Of a DNA stretch of 64,000 nt, positions 27,061 to 34,928 are shown piece by piece. Each line of letters starts with the position of its first letter. The first letter of the stretch is position 1. Origin of the DNA: Verrucomicrobiota bacterium (GTDB lineage: Bacteria; Verrucomicrobiota; Verrucomicrobiia; Limisphaerales; JACRJZ01); the NCBI GenBank assembly GCA_016219875.1, contig JACRJZ010000146.1, forward strand, positions 124,001-188,000, written 5' to 3'. The notes beneath the pieces were generated by a model. It was not told the DNA's origin. It was given only the letters and a program-made list of their open reading frames with translations, and did no database searches. Made by a program: the position numbers and the translations under genes.

Positions 27061-27419
27061 GGCCTGTTTCTCCCAAGAGCCGCGGCAGAATACAATCTGA
27101 AATCCAAGCTTCTTCCAACCCCGTAGCAGCCAACGTGAGGAGAGTTGGAGCAACCGCCGACGGTTGCTGCCTCGGGCCAAGGAACGGAGCGCGGCTGTGG
27201 TCGAAGACCCAGCCGCAGCACGCTCCAGAGGACGAAGCTCGGACAGCTCCCACGCCCCGCGCCTGGGTTGGTGTGCTGCGGCTGGTCCTGCGGACACAGC
27301 CGCGCTCCGTTCCTTGGCAGGCTCCGTTTCCAATCTGCAATCCGCAACCTGCAACCTGCAATCAGAGTGAGCCTCCTCACGTCGGCTGCTACGAGGTTTG
27401 GAAATCGTTCACCCGGCGT
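27061..27419. repeat. Nested repeat insertion in a palindromic element (split arms 27123-27142 and 27369-27392)
   Basis: The 359-bp gap has the left arm of the palindromic element at 27123 and the right arm at 27369, but 226 bp lie between them instead of 17. Inside is another long inverted repeat: CCAAGGAACGGAGCGCGGCT from 27177 and its complement ending at 27317. Just after it is a heptamer array of CAATCTG/CAACCTG type (27331-27358). So three repeat kinds are nested or adjacent. No gene is seen here. Confidence 0.85.
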
Positions 27420-28958
27420 TCACTCCACCGGCTGCGGATTGCGCCAGGCGTGATCGCGCACCGAGAGCAGTTGGTCCGCCGCGACCGGTCCCCACGAGCC
27501 AGCCGGGTAGAACTCCGTTTCGCTGAACGGATGATCGTCCCAGGCTTCGCGGATCGGGTCCACAATGGTCCACGCCGCCTCCACTTCATCGCGGCGGATG
27601 AAGAGCGTGGCGTCGCCGGCCATCGCTTCGAGCAAGAGCCGCTCATAGGCCTCCGGCGTGTAGGCGCCGAACTCCGTGTTGTAGCTGAAGTGCATCCGCA
27701 CCGGCCGGATTTCCGTGGTGGGGCCAGGCACCTTGCCATTGAAGCGAAGCGTGATGCCCTCGTTGGGCTGAAGCCGCAGCGTGATGGCGTTGGCGTCGAG
27801 CTTGGGACCGCACTGCGCGGCGAAGAGCACGTTTGGCGTGGGCCGGAACTGCACGCGCACTTCGCTCGCGCCCAAGGCCAGGCGTTTGCCGGAGCGCAGG
27901 TAAAACGGCACGCCCGCCCAGCGCCAGTTGTCGATGAAGAGCCGCAGCGCCACGTAGGTTTCCACGTTCGATCCGGGCCGCACTTTCGGCTCCTGACGAT
28001 ACGCGACCATGCCGTTCGGTCCTTCGGTGTATTGCCCGCGCACCACGTTGGCCGCGACTTGGCTGGGGAGCAGCAGGCGCACGGACTTGAGCAACTTGAC
28101 CTTTTCATCGCGGATCGCTTCCGCCTCAAGCGACACCGGCGGCTCCATCGCGACGAGGGCCAGCACCTGGAGCAGGTGGTTCTGCACGATGTCGCGCAAC
28201 GCGCCGGCCTCCTCGTAGAAACCGCCGCGTGAGCCGACACCAAGCGTTTCGCTGACGGTGATCTGGACGTGATCGACAAGCTGTCGGTTCCAGATCTGCT
28301 CAAAGACCGAGTTGGAAAAGCGAAACATCAGGATGTTCTGGACCGTTTCCTTGCCGAGATAGTGATCGATGCGGAACACCTGCCGCTCGTGGATGAACTG
28401 GATCAGGGCCGCGTTCAACTGCCGCGCCGAATCGAAATCTTTGCCAAACGGCTTCTCCACCACCACGCGCTGCCAGCCTGGCCCGGAACCGTCTTTGCGC
28501 AACAAGCCCACTTCATGCAGCCGTTCCACCACCTCCGCAAACTGGCTCGGCGACACCGCCAAGTAGAACAAGAGGTTCTCGGACAACCGCAGGTCGCCGG
28601 CGTCGATGCGCTTCTTCAGCCGGAGATAAGCGGCCGGATCAGAGATGTCACCTTGGCAATAGGCGATGCCCGCCGCGAAGGCCTCCCAAGTGGCCGCCTC
28701 GGCCCGCTTGGTGCGCGAGTAGTTCTCCAGCGCAATCTTGAGTTCCGTCCGCCAGACCTCGTCCGCTTTTTCCCGCCGGGCGAAGCCCAGCACGCGAAAG
28801 GGCACGGGCAACTGTTTCCCGCTGTGGAGGTGATACAAGGCCGGGATCAACTTCCGCGCGGTCAGATCGCCACTCGCGCCGAAAATAACCACCGTACACG
28901 GCTCAACCTTTCGGTGACCCGAATCCAGCCGGCAGGCGAGCAACTCGTCCAGTTCCAT
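27420..28958 (-). CDS. zwf: Glucose-6-phosphate 1-dehydrogenase
   Basis: 512 residues from the ATG at 28958, the usual family length; upstream in-frame ATGs add unrelated residues. The NADP-binding N-terminus is FGASGDLTARKLIPALY. The substrate site RIDHYLGKE holds the catalytic His and Lys. Further family stretches are VVVEKPFGKDFDSA, GFYEEAGALRDIVQNHL and FYLRSGKRL. It oxidises glucose-6-phosphate as the entry to the oxidative pentose phosphate path; the next enzyme, pgl, is 9 kb away on the same strand. It is divergent from xerC. Confidence 0.97.
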   Translation of the reverse strand: MELDELLACRLDSGHRKVEPCTVVIFGASGDLTARKLIPALYHLHSGKQLPVPFRVLGFARREKADEVWRTELKIALENYSRTKRAEAATWEAFAAGIAYCQGDISDPAAYLRLKKRIDAGDLRLSENLLFYLAVSPSQFAEVVERLHEVGLLRKDGSGPGWQRVVVEKPFGKDFDSARQLNAALIQFIHERQVFRIDHYLGKETVQNILMFRFSNSVFEQIWNRQLVDHVQITVSETLGVGSRGGFYEEAGALRDIVQNHLLQVLALVAMEPPVSLEAEAIRDEKVKLLKSVRLLLPSQVAANVVRGQYTEGPNGMVAYRQEPKVRPGSNVETYVALRLFIDNWRWAGVPFYLRSGKRLALGASEVRVQFRPTPNVLFAAQCGPKLDANAITLRLQPNEGITLRFNGKVPGPTTEIRPVRMHFSYNTEFGAYTPEAYERLLLEAMAGDATLFIRRDEVEAAWTIVDPIREAWDDHPFSETEFYPAGSWGPVAADQLLSVRDHAWRNPQPVE

Positions 28959-29063
28959 GCCCGACACAATGGAGCAGGTCCAGGACGGTTTCAACCTGTG
29001 GACTGAATCCGAAACCCACTTCACGCTGGCCAACCGCGTGTTGCCCAGCCACGCTGTCGCGCG

Positions 29064-30062
29064 ATGAAGCCTGCTGAGAGCGCATCGCGTTCCTCATCGA
29101 ACCAAGAAACCAGCCGCCACGCCCGCGCGGACGAGGCCGTTGAGCAGTTCCTGCAGCACCTCGCCACCGACCGCGGCGCTTCGCCCTGCACTGTCCGCAA
29201 CTACTCCGAGGCCCTGGTGGACTTCTTCAACTGGCACGAGCAGGACCGTCACGCCCCGCCTCCGTGGGAGAAACTCCAGCGCGATGATTTCCGCGCTTAC
29301 CTTCGCCAACTCGGACGCCAGAAGCTGAGCCGGGCCACCACGCATTTGCGTTTCAGTGCGCTCCGCACCTTCTACAAGTTCCTCATCCGGCGCGGCCGCG
29401 TGGAGTCCTCGCCGATCAAAAACATCGTGCTGCCCAAGCAGGAAAAGCGGCTCCCGAAGTTCCTGACCATCCAACAAGTCTTCAGCTTGCTGGAACAACC
29501 CACCCGCCAGTTGAACCAGCCGCGCGAACGCAAAGGGCCGGGCCGCCCCCTCGAGGCCAGCGCGTGTTATCGCGACCTCGCGATGCTCGAGACGATTTAC
29601 TCCTGCGGCTTGCGCATCAGCGAACTCTGCGGCTTGCGCGTGGAGGACATCGATTTCCACGAGCAACTCGTGCGCGTCCGCGGCAAGGGGAAGAAAGAGC
29701 GCATCGTCCCCATCGGCGCCACGGCGCTGGCCGCCATCCAGCAGTACTGGGCGCAACTCCTGACGCCGCCGGGCGCCCGCGATCCGGTGTTTCTGCCGAC
29801 GCGCAAGCTGGTGAAGCCCGTCTCCGCGCGCGTCTTCCAGGTGCGGCTGAAGAATTATCTCATGGCCGCCGGACTCGATCCGCACCTCACACCGCACAAA
29901 CTCCGCCACTCTTACGCCACGCACCTGCTCGACGCCGGCGCGGACCTCCGCAGCGTGCAAGAACTGCTGGGCCACGCGCACTTGGTCACGACCCAGGTCT
30001 ATACCCACCTCACGACCGAGCGGCTCAAGAAAGCTTACGACGCCGCACACCCGCGGGCGTGA
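29064..30062 (+). CDS. xerC: Tyrosine recombinase XerC/XerD-type
   Basis: 332 residues. The N-terminal SAM-like core-binding domain spans ~25-110. The catalytic domain carries the full set of residues: R184 in SCGLRISE, K in GKGKKERIVP, HxxR in HKLRHSYATH (R281), the second His in LLGHAHL, and Y313 in VYTHL. Xer recombinases resolve chromosome dimers at dif. There are about 20 extra residues in the catalytic domain (LNQPRERKGPGRPLEASAC). A standalone copy outside a mobile context favours the housekeeping Xer role, but XerC and XerD cannot be told apart here. Confidence 0.9.
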   Translation: MKPAESASRSSSNQETSRHARADEAVEQFLQHLATDRGASPCTVRNYSEALVDFFNWHEQDRHAPPPWEKLQRDDFRAYLRQLGRQKLSRATTHLRFSALRTFYKFLIRRGRVESSPIKNIVLPKQEKRLPKFLTIQQVFSLLEQPTRQLNQPRERKGPGRPLEASACYRDLAMLETIYSCGLRISELCGLRVEDIDFHEQLVRVRGKGKKERIVPIGATALAAIQQYWAQLLTPPGARDPVFLPTRKLVKPVSARVFQVRLKNYLMAAGLDPHLTPHKLRHSYATHLLDAGADLRSVQELLGHAHLVTTQVYTHLTTERLKKAYDAAHPRA

Positions 30063-30072
30063 GCAAAACCCC

Positions 30073-30137
30073 GTCGCCGCCGACGTGAGGAGGCTCAAAC
30101 TCCAACGGAAACGGAGCCTCCTCACGTCGGCTGCTAC
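30073..30137. repeat. Palindromic element copy 4 (inverted loop orientation)
   Basis: Arms at 30073-30096 and 30114-30137 with minor changes in the left one (GTCGCCGCC). The loop AAACTCCAACGGAAACG is the reverse complement of the loop in the other copies, so this copy lies in the opposite orientation. Outer flanks CAAAACC and GGTTTTG extend the stem. It fills the space after xerC. Confidence 0.93.
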
Positions 30138-30196
30138 GGTTTTGAAAGCGATCTTGCGGGCTTGGCGACTCCTGGAATACCGGCTACCTTCTCCGC

Positions 30197-31486
30197 GTGC
30201 CAGCGATCAACGTGAATCTTGCCTACGGCCAGGGCCAGTTGCCGGTCGAGTTGCCGGCGGAACGAACCACCGTCATTGAGCCGTCCCCAGTGGCCGCGCT
30301 TCCCGACGAGCGCGCCGCCGTCGTCGCCGCTCTGGAGTCTCCCACCAACGCGGCTCCACTCCGCGAGCAGGCGAAGCCGACCGACCGCGTCTGCATCATC
30401 TTCACCGACATCACCCGTGCCACGCCGAATCATCGGCTCATTCCCTGGCTGCTCCAACAACTTGCCCACGTGCGGCGCGAGAACATCACGCTGCTCAATT
30501 CCACAGGCACGCACCGGCCCAACACCAAGGCGGAACTGGAGCAGATGCTGACGCCGGAAGTCGTAGCCGGCTACCGCGTCGTGAACCACGACGCGGAAGA
30601 CCGCGCTGCCTGCGCGCAGGTCGGCACGACCCGCGACGGCACACCGGCGATGATCAACCAACTCGCCCTCGAGGCGGACCTCCGCATCCTGACCGGTTTC
30701 ATCGAACCGCATCTCTTCGCGGGCTTCAGCGGCGGTCCGAAGGCGCTCCTGCCCGGCGTGGCCTGGCTCGGCACCGTGATGAGCAATCACGGCGCGCGGC
30801 ACATCAGCGACCCGAACGCGACGTGGGGCGTGACGGACGGCAACCCGCTCTGGGAAGAGATGCGGGACGTCGCTTTGCGCTGCGGGCGGAACTTCTTGCT
30901 CAACGTGGCGCTCAACCACGAGCGCCGCATCACAGGCGTTTTCGCCGGCGACATGCTCGCCGCTCACAAAGTGGGGATCGAGTTCGTCCGCCGCTCCGCC
31001 ATGCAGCCCGTGGACGCGCCGTTCGACCTCGTGGTCACCACCAACAGCGGCTATCCGCTGGACTTGAATCTCTACCAAGGCGTGAAAGGCATGAGCGCCG
31101 CGGCGCGCATCGTGAAGCCGGGCGGCACGATCATCCTCGCTGCGGAGTGCCGCGAAGGCGTGCCCGACGGCAGCCCCTGCGACCGCTTTCTTCGGGCAGC
31201 GGCCGGCCCGGAGGAAGTGCTGGCGGCGATTTCCTCCTCCGGCTCGCCCACGGCAGAACAGTGGCAGGCACAGACGCAAGCTCTCATTCAACGCAAGGCC
31301 AAGGTGCTGGTCCATAGTTCGCTTTCCGATGAAACCCTTCGCGCCGTCCACCTCACGCCTTGCCACGACATCTCCGCGGAGGTCGCGCGGCGCCTTGCGG
31401 TGTCAGGCTCGAAGGCGCGAGTGGCCGTGCTGCCGCAAGGGCCGCTGACCATTCCGTATCTGCGGCGGCAGACCTCGCGGCCGTAG
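30197..31486 (+). CDS. LarA-like nickel-pincer racemase/epimerase family protein
   Basis: 429 residues, starting with GTG at 30197. It belongs to the lactate racemase LarA (DUF2088) family. Visible motifs: FTDITRATP, the histidine of NSTGTHRPNT, the cofactor-lysine region HLFAGFSGGPKALLPG, and a later His in SNHGARHI. In LarA these hold the nickel pincer cofactor made by LarB, LarC and LarE, none of which is in this window. Many homologues act on hydroxy acids other than lactate, so substrate is left open. It stands alone between two repeat elements. Confidence 0.85.
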   Translation: MPAINVNLAYGQGQLPVELPAERTTVIEPSPVAALPDERAAVVAALESPTNAAPLREQAKPTDRVCIIFTDITRATPNHRLIPWLLQQLAHVRRENITLLNSTGTHRPNTKAELEQMLTPEVVAGYRVVNHDAEDRAACAQVGTTRDGTPAMINQLALEADLRILTGFIEPHLFAGFSGGPKALLPGVAWLGTVMSNHGARHISDPNATWGVTDGNPLWEEMRDVALRCGRNFLLNVALNHERRITGVFAGDMLAAHKVGIEFVRRSAMQPVDAPFDLVVTTNSGYPLDLNLYQGVKGMSAAARIVKPGGTIILAAECREGVPDGSPCDRFLRAAAGPEEVLAAISSSGSPTAEQWQAQTQALIQRKAKVLVHSSLSDETLRAVHLTPCHDISAEVARRLAVSGSKARVAVLPQGPLTIPYLRRQTSRP

Positions 31487-31804
31487 CGGCGTTTCGGTAG
31501 AGCGCCGCCATTTCTGGTTCGGCACGGAATTCCCGGTGGGAGTAAGCGCCGGCGTTGCAGCAGCCAAGGGTGCCGTTCCCTCACCCCAACCCTCTCCCAT
31601 CCGATGGGAGAGGGAGAGACGATCTCGCGCTTTGACGAAGCAAGCGTTCGTTGGCCATGAGGGCGTGCCGCGCCTTCCCTCTCCCGTCGGACGGGAGCGG
31701 GACAGGGTGAGGGTTGGGGAGGCTCGAAAACCGGCTCAGCAGTCCGCACAGTTTTCTTGACTCGGGGAGGAGCCGGGCTGCGTAAATAGTCGCCGTTTAC
31801 GAAC
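31487..31804. repeat. Long imperfect inverted repeat of CCCTCACCCCAACCCT type (31578-31719)
   Basis: The 318-bp gap after the larA-like gene contains CCCTCACCCCAACCCT (31578) and its near complement AGGGTGAGGGTTGGGG (ending 31719). Each is next to a small hairpin (CTCTCCCATCCGATGGGAGAG and CTCCCGTCGGACGGGAG). No gene is seen. The promoter of the downstream reductase-like gene probably lies at ~31740-31800. Confidence 0.8.
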
Positions 31805-32398
31805 ATGAACATCTCAGTCATCGTCGCCCACCCGAATCCCAAAAGCTTCAACCACGCCCTCGCCGAGGCCGCCGTCACGGAACTCCAACGTCACGGCCAC
31901 TCGGTCAGCTACCACGACCTCCACGCGGAGAAGTTCGATCCGCTGCTGCCGCCGGAGGAAATCCCGATGAAGGCTGCTGTGCCGCCGGAGATCGCCGCCC
32001 ACTGCCGGGAGATCGTAGAAGCCGACGGCATCATCGTGGTGCATCCCAACTGGTGGAGCCAAGCGCCGGCCATTTTGAAAGGTTGGCTGGATCGGGTGTT
32101 GCGGCCCGGCGTGGCCTACAAGTTCGGCACCGGGCCGAATGGTGAAGGCATCATCATCGGCTTGCTGAGGGCCAAGGCAGCGGTCGTGTTCGTCACATCC
32201 AACACCCCGCCGGACAAAGAGGTGACGCTCTACGGCGATCCGACGGACGCGTGGTGGAAGCGTTGCGTGTGGGGCTTCTGCGGCGTGAAGACCGTGCATC
32301 GAGAACTCATCAGCCCCGTCATCACCAGCACACTCGAACAACGGCAGGCGTGGCTGCAGCGGTCGCGGGAAATCGTGGCCAGCCAGTTCCCGGATTAA
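31805..32398 (+). CDS. NAD(P)H:quinone oxidoreductase-like flavodoxin-fold protein
   Basis: 197 residues. The sequence matches the flavodoxin-like NQO1/KefF/MdaB family: ISVIVAHPNPKSFNHALAEA at the FMN/FAD phosphate site, a DLHAEKFDP turn, and HPNWWSQAPAILKGWLDRVL, then the glycine loop GTGPNGEG. These enzymes reduce quinones by two electrons with NAD(P)H. A role as an ancillary subunit of a Kef potassium channel is another option, but no kef gene is near. It converges with the outer-membrane protein gene. Confidence 0.87.
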   Translation: MNISVIVAHPNPKSFNHALAEAAVTELQRHGHSVSYHDLHAEKFDPLLPPEEIPMKAAVPPEIAAHCREIVEADGIIVVHPNWWSQAPAILKGWLDRVLRPGVAYKFGTGPNGEGIIIGLLRAKAAVVFVTSNTPPDKEVTLYGDPTDAWWKRCVWGFCGVKTVHRELISPVITSTLEQRQAWLQRSREIVASQFPD

Positions 32399-32409
32399 GG
32401 CAGAAGCTT

Positions 32410-32449
32410 CTGTCGGCATTTTGTTACAATTGTAACAAAATGCCGACAG
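32410..32449. repeat. Perfect 40-bp palindrome without loop
   Basis: The left half reads CTGTCGGCATTTTGTTACAA and the right half is its exact reverse complement, with no spacer. It lies 12 bp after the quinone-reductase-like stop. It could be an operator for a symmetric regulator, or a bidirectional stop signal, though a normal terminator has a loop and the true terminator follows at 32463. Confidence 0.97.
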
Positions 32450-32462
32450 TCCGTAGGGAAAC

Positions 32463-32506
32463 AAAAAGAGCGCGGACAAACGTCCGCGCTCGCGTTTTGG
32501 TTTTTT
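32463..32506 (+). terminator. Bidirectional rho-independent terminator
   Basis: A 10-bp stem GAGCGCGGAC / GTCCGCGCTC (32468-32477 and 32482-32491) with loop AAAC is followed by a T-rich tail (GTTTTGGTTTTTT) and preceded by an A-rich run (ACAAAAA). It can end both the plus-strand reductase-like gene and the minus-strand outer-membrane protein gene. Confidence 0.85.
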
Positions 32507-32520
32507 GGAGGAACGAAAAA

Positions 32521-33423
32521 CTAGAAGCGCTTCGTCAGGGTCAGCGCGAAGGTGTGGCCTTGCGCACGGCTTTCGGCCATGAACTCGTAATCATAGCGCA
32601 GCGACACGAAGAGCATGGGCTTGGGGAAAGCCACACTGACCTCCGGCCCTACCGCGGCGACGCGGTCGCGGAACTTCACGGCGTTCGCGCCGGTGTCTGT
32701 GGTCACCTTCTGCTGGTAATACCCCACGACGCCCACATCGATGGTTTTGTTGAGCGTCTTGCTGACACCCCACTCCAAGGTGTAGGCCTGTCCAGGGGTG
32801 ACCTGCGTGTTACGCTGCTCGGTGTTGAACTCATATCGGTTGAGCGCCGATACCGCCCAAGTCTTCTCTTGGTCGATGTACCACGTTGCACCGGCAGTCA
32901 ACATCGGAGTCCAGTAGCCCAGGCCGGCGCGGGTCATGAACTCATACGGCTGGTTGGGCGAGTCGCCCGTGGGCATGTGCAGGCCAGCGGCCACGGCAAA
33001 ATCGAACTGCTTCGTATGCCAAGACAAGGTGGATTCGGCAAAGAAATCCCCGATGCCAAAGGTGTCGCTCTTGGCTGGGCCAGGACCAGCCTGGAGGTTC
33101 TGATAAACAAGTGGAAGCAAAGCATCCACGCCCACGAAGCCGCCGAGGAACTTGGTTTCGGTGATCCAAAGCACGCGGGGCACGTTGGCAATGGTATAGG
33201 CCCGGAAGTTGGGCGTCTTCGTGTCCTGGCCGGACGCCGTGTTCAGGCGGGAGGCATAGTAACCGATGGTGTAGTCGCGCAAATACACGCCGGGCGGCGG
33301 CAGGGAGGCGCCCTTGATGCCTTCGAATCCCGTGATGTAGTGAGCGGTGGGTTGGGCTTGGAGCAGACTGGGCAGGGCCAGCAGTCCGCCGAGGAGGAGA
33401 ACAGACTTGAGTTGGATCTTCAT
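32521..33423 (-). CDS. Outer-membrane beta-barrel protein (phenol-degradation MetA-like transporter family)
   Basis: 300 residues with a signal peptide (MKIQLKSVLLLGGLLALPSL). Mature sequence alternates polar and hydrophobic residues with many aromatics. It ends in ALTLTKRF, a C-terminal Phe typical of barrel proteins recognised by the Bam machinery. Stretches such as GFFVGVDALLP-like GGFVGVDALLPLVYQ, GDFFAESTLSWHTKQFDF and GYYQQKV recall the MetA-pathway outer-membrane family, whose substrates are mostly unknown. It is a single gene ended by the strong terminator at 32463. Confidence 0.75.
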   Translation of the reverse strand: MKIQLKSVLLLGGLLALPSLLQAQPTAHYITGFEGIKGASLPPPGVYLRDYTIGYYASRLNTASGQDTKTPNFRAYTIANVPRVLWITETKFLGGFVGVDALLPLVYQNLQAGPGPAKSDTFGIGDFFAESTLSWHTKQFDFAVAAGLHMPTGDSPNQPYEFMTRAGLGYWTPMLTAGATWYIDQEKTWAVSALNRYEFNTEQRNTQVTPGQAYTLEWGVSKTLNKTIDVGVVGYYQQKVTTDTGANAVKFRDRVAAVGPEVSVAFPKPMLFVSLRYDYEFMAESRAQGHTFALTLTKRF

Positions 33424-33454
33424 GGTTTGCTTTGTGAGGGTCTTGGGGATTGGG

Positions 33455-34762
33455 TTAAACGTCCTGGATTTTGCCGGACAGGTAGCTCTCGTAAGAACTG
33501 AGGTCGAGCAGGCCGTGCCCGGAAAGGTTGAAGAGAATGACGCGTTTCTGTCCCGCGGCGCGTGCGGCGGCGGCTTCGTCCATCACGGCGGCGATGGCGT
33601 GGGCGGATTCGGGTGCGGGCACGATGCCCTCGGTGCGCGCGAAGAGCGTGCCCGCCTCGAAGACTTTGGTCTGGTGAATGGCTTGCGCCTCAATCAGGCC
33701 GAGCTTGTAGGCGTGGCTCACCATCGGAGACATGCCGTGGTAGCGCAGGCCGCCCGCATGGATCGGCGGGGGCATGAACTTGTGGCCGAGGGTGTACATC
33801 ATCAGCAACGGCGTCGTCTCCGCCGTGTCGCCGAAATCGTAGCGCAGTTCGCCGGCGGTGAGGGACGGACAAGCCGAAGGCTCGACGGCGACAATGCGGT
33901 ATTTTTTCCCTTCCTTGATCTTCTTTTGGATGAACGGGAAGACCAAGCCGGCAAAATTGCTGCCGCCGCCCGCACAGCCGAACACCACGTCCGGCTCTTC
34001 GCCCGCCATCTCCATCTGCCGAATGGCTTCCTGGCCGATGACGGTTTGGTGCAGGCAGACGTGGTTGAGCACACTGCCGAGGGAATACTTCGTGTCTGGG
34101 TGGGTGACGGTGTCCTCGATGGCTTCGCTGATGGCGATGCCGAGGCTGCCCGAACAATCCGGGTCTTCGGCCAGGAGCTTGCGGCCGTAGTTGGTCTGGT
34201 CGCTGGGACTCGGATGCACCGTGGCGCCCCAGGTATGCATGAGCATCCGGCGGTAAGGCTTTTGTCCGTAGCTCACCTTGACCATATAGACGTTGCACTC
34301 CAGGCCAAAGAGCTTGCAGGCCAGCGCCAGCGAGGAACCCCATTGGCCCGCGCCGGTTTCAGTGGCCAGGCGCTTGGTGCCGGCGACCTTGTTGAAGTAG
34401 GCCTGGGCCACGGAGGTGTTGACCTTGTGGCTGCCGGCGGGGCTGGCGCCTTCGTACTTGTAGTAGATGTGCGCCGGCGTTTGCAGGGCCTGCTCCAGCC
34501 GCACTGCGCGCAGCAGCGTCGTGGGCCGCCAGAGGGCGTAGATGTCGCGCACGGGTTCGGGGATTTCCACGAAGCGATCGGGGCACATCTCCTGCATGAC
34601 GAGGTTCTGCGGGAAGATGGCCAGCAGCGCCTCCGGCGGCACGGGCTGCTTGGTGCCAGGATGCAGCGGGGGCGGCAGCGGTTCGGGAAAATCCGCGAGA
34701 AGGTTGTACCACTGTTTCGGGATGTCCGCTTGGGACAGCGTGAATCGAGTTTGTTGGCTCAT
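33455..34762 (-). CDS. Tryptophan synthase beta chain, TrpB2 type
   Basis: 435 residues, longer than standalone TrpB1 and matching the TrpB2 group. The PLP lysine is K113 in AGSHKVNTS. Further marks are RLATETGAGQWGSSLALAC, CAGGGSNFAGL (phosphate-binding glycine loop), HAGGLRYHGMSPMVSH, and a C-terminal NLSGHGLLDL. It condenses indole and serine to tryptophan; TrpB2 enzymes often work without a TrpA partner and may salvage free indole. No trpA is adjacent. The downstream gene on this strand is the outer-membrane protein, 31 bp away. Confidence 0.93.
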   Translation of the reverse strand: MSQQTRFTLSQADIPKQWYNLLADFPEPLPPPLHPGTKQPVPPEALLAIFPQNLVMQEMCPDRFVEIPEPVRDIYALWRPTTLLRAVRLEQALQTPAHIYYKYEGASPAGSHKVNTSVAQAYFNKVAGTKRLATETGAGQWGSSLALACKLFGLECNVYMVKVSYGQKPYRRMLMHTWGATVHPSPSDQTNYGRKLLAEDPDCSGSLGIAISEAIEDTVTHPDTKYSLGSVLNHVCLHQTVIGQEAIRQMEMAGEEPDVVFGCAGGGSNFAGLVFPFIQKKIKEGKKYRIVAVEPSACPSLTAGELRYDFGDTAETTPLLMMYTLGHKFMPPPIHAGGLRYHGMSPMVSHAYKLGLIEAQAIHQTKVFEAGTLFARTEGIVPAPESAHAIAAVMDEAAAARAAGQKRVILFNLSGHGLLDLSSYESYLSGKIQDV

Positions 34763-34928
34763 GCGTTTGCGTCGTTAGGACTCGACAGGTGAAATAACGA
34801 TTTGGGCGCGGCGCGTCAAACAAGAAGTCCTTGCGCAGATGGGCAAATCGGCAACAGCCGGCCGGGACATTTCCCAGTGCGGCGGCACAACCCAAATGGT
34901 GCGCGGCTGTCCCAGCCGCAGCCAAGGG

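Noticed and set aside
32410..32449. Reading the 40-bp palindrome as an intrinsic terminator
   Set aside because: It has no loop, no T-tract at its end, and a proper terminator lies at 32463-32506.
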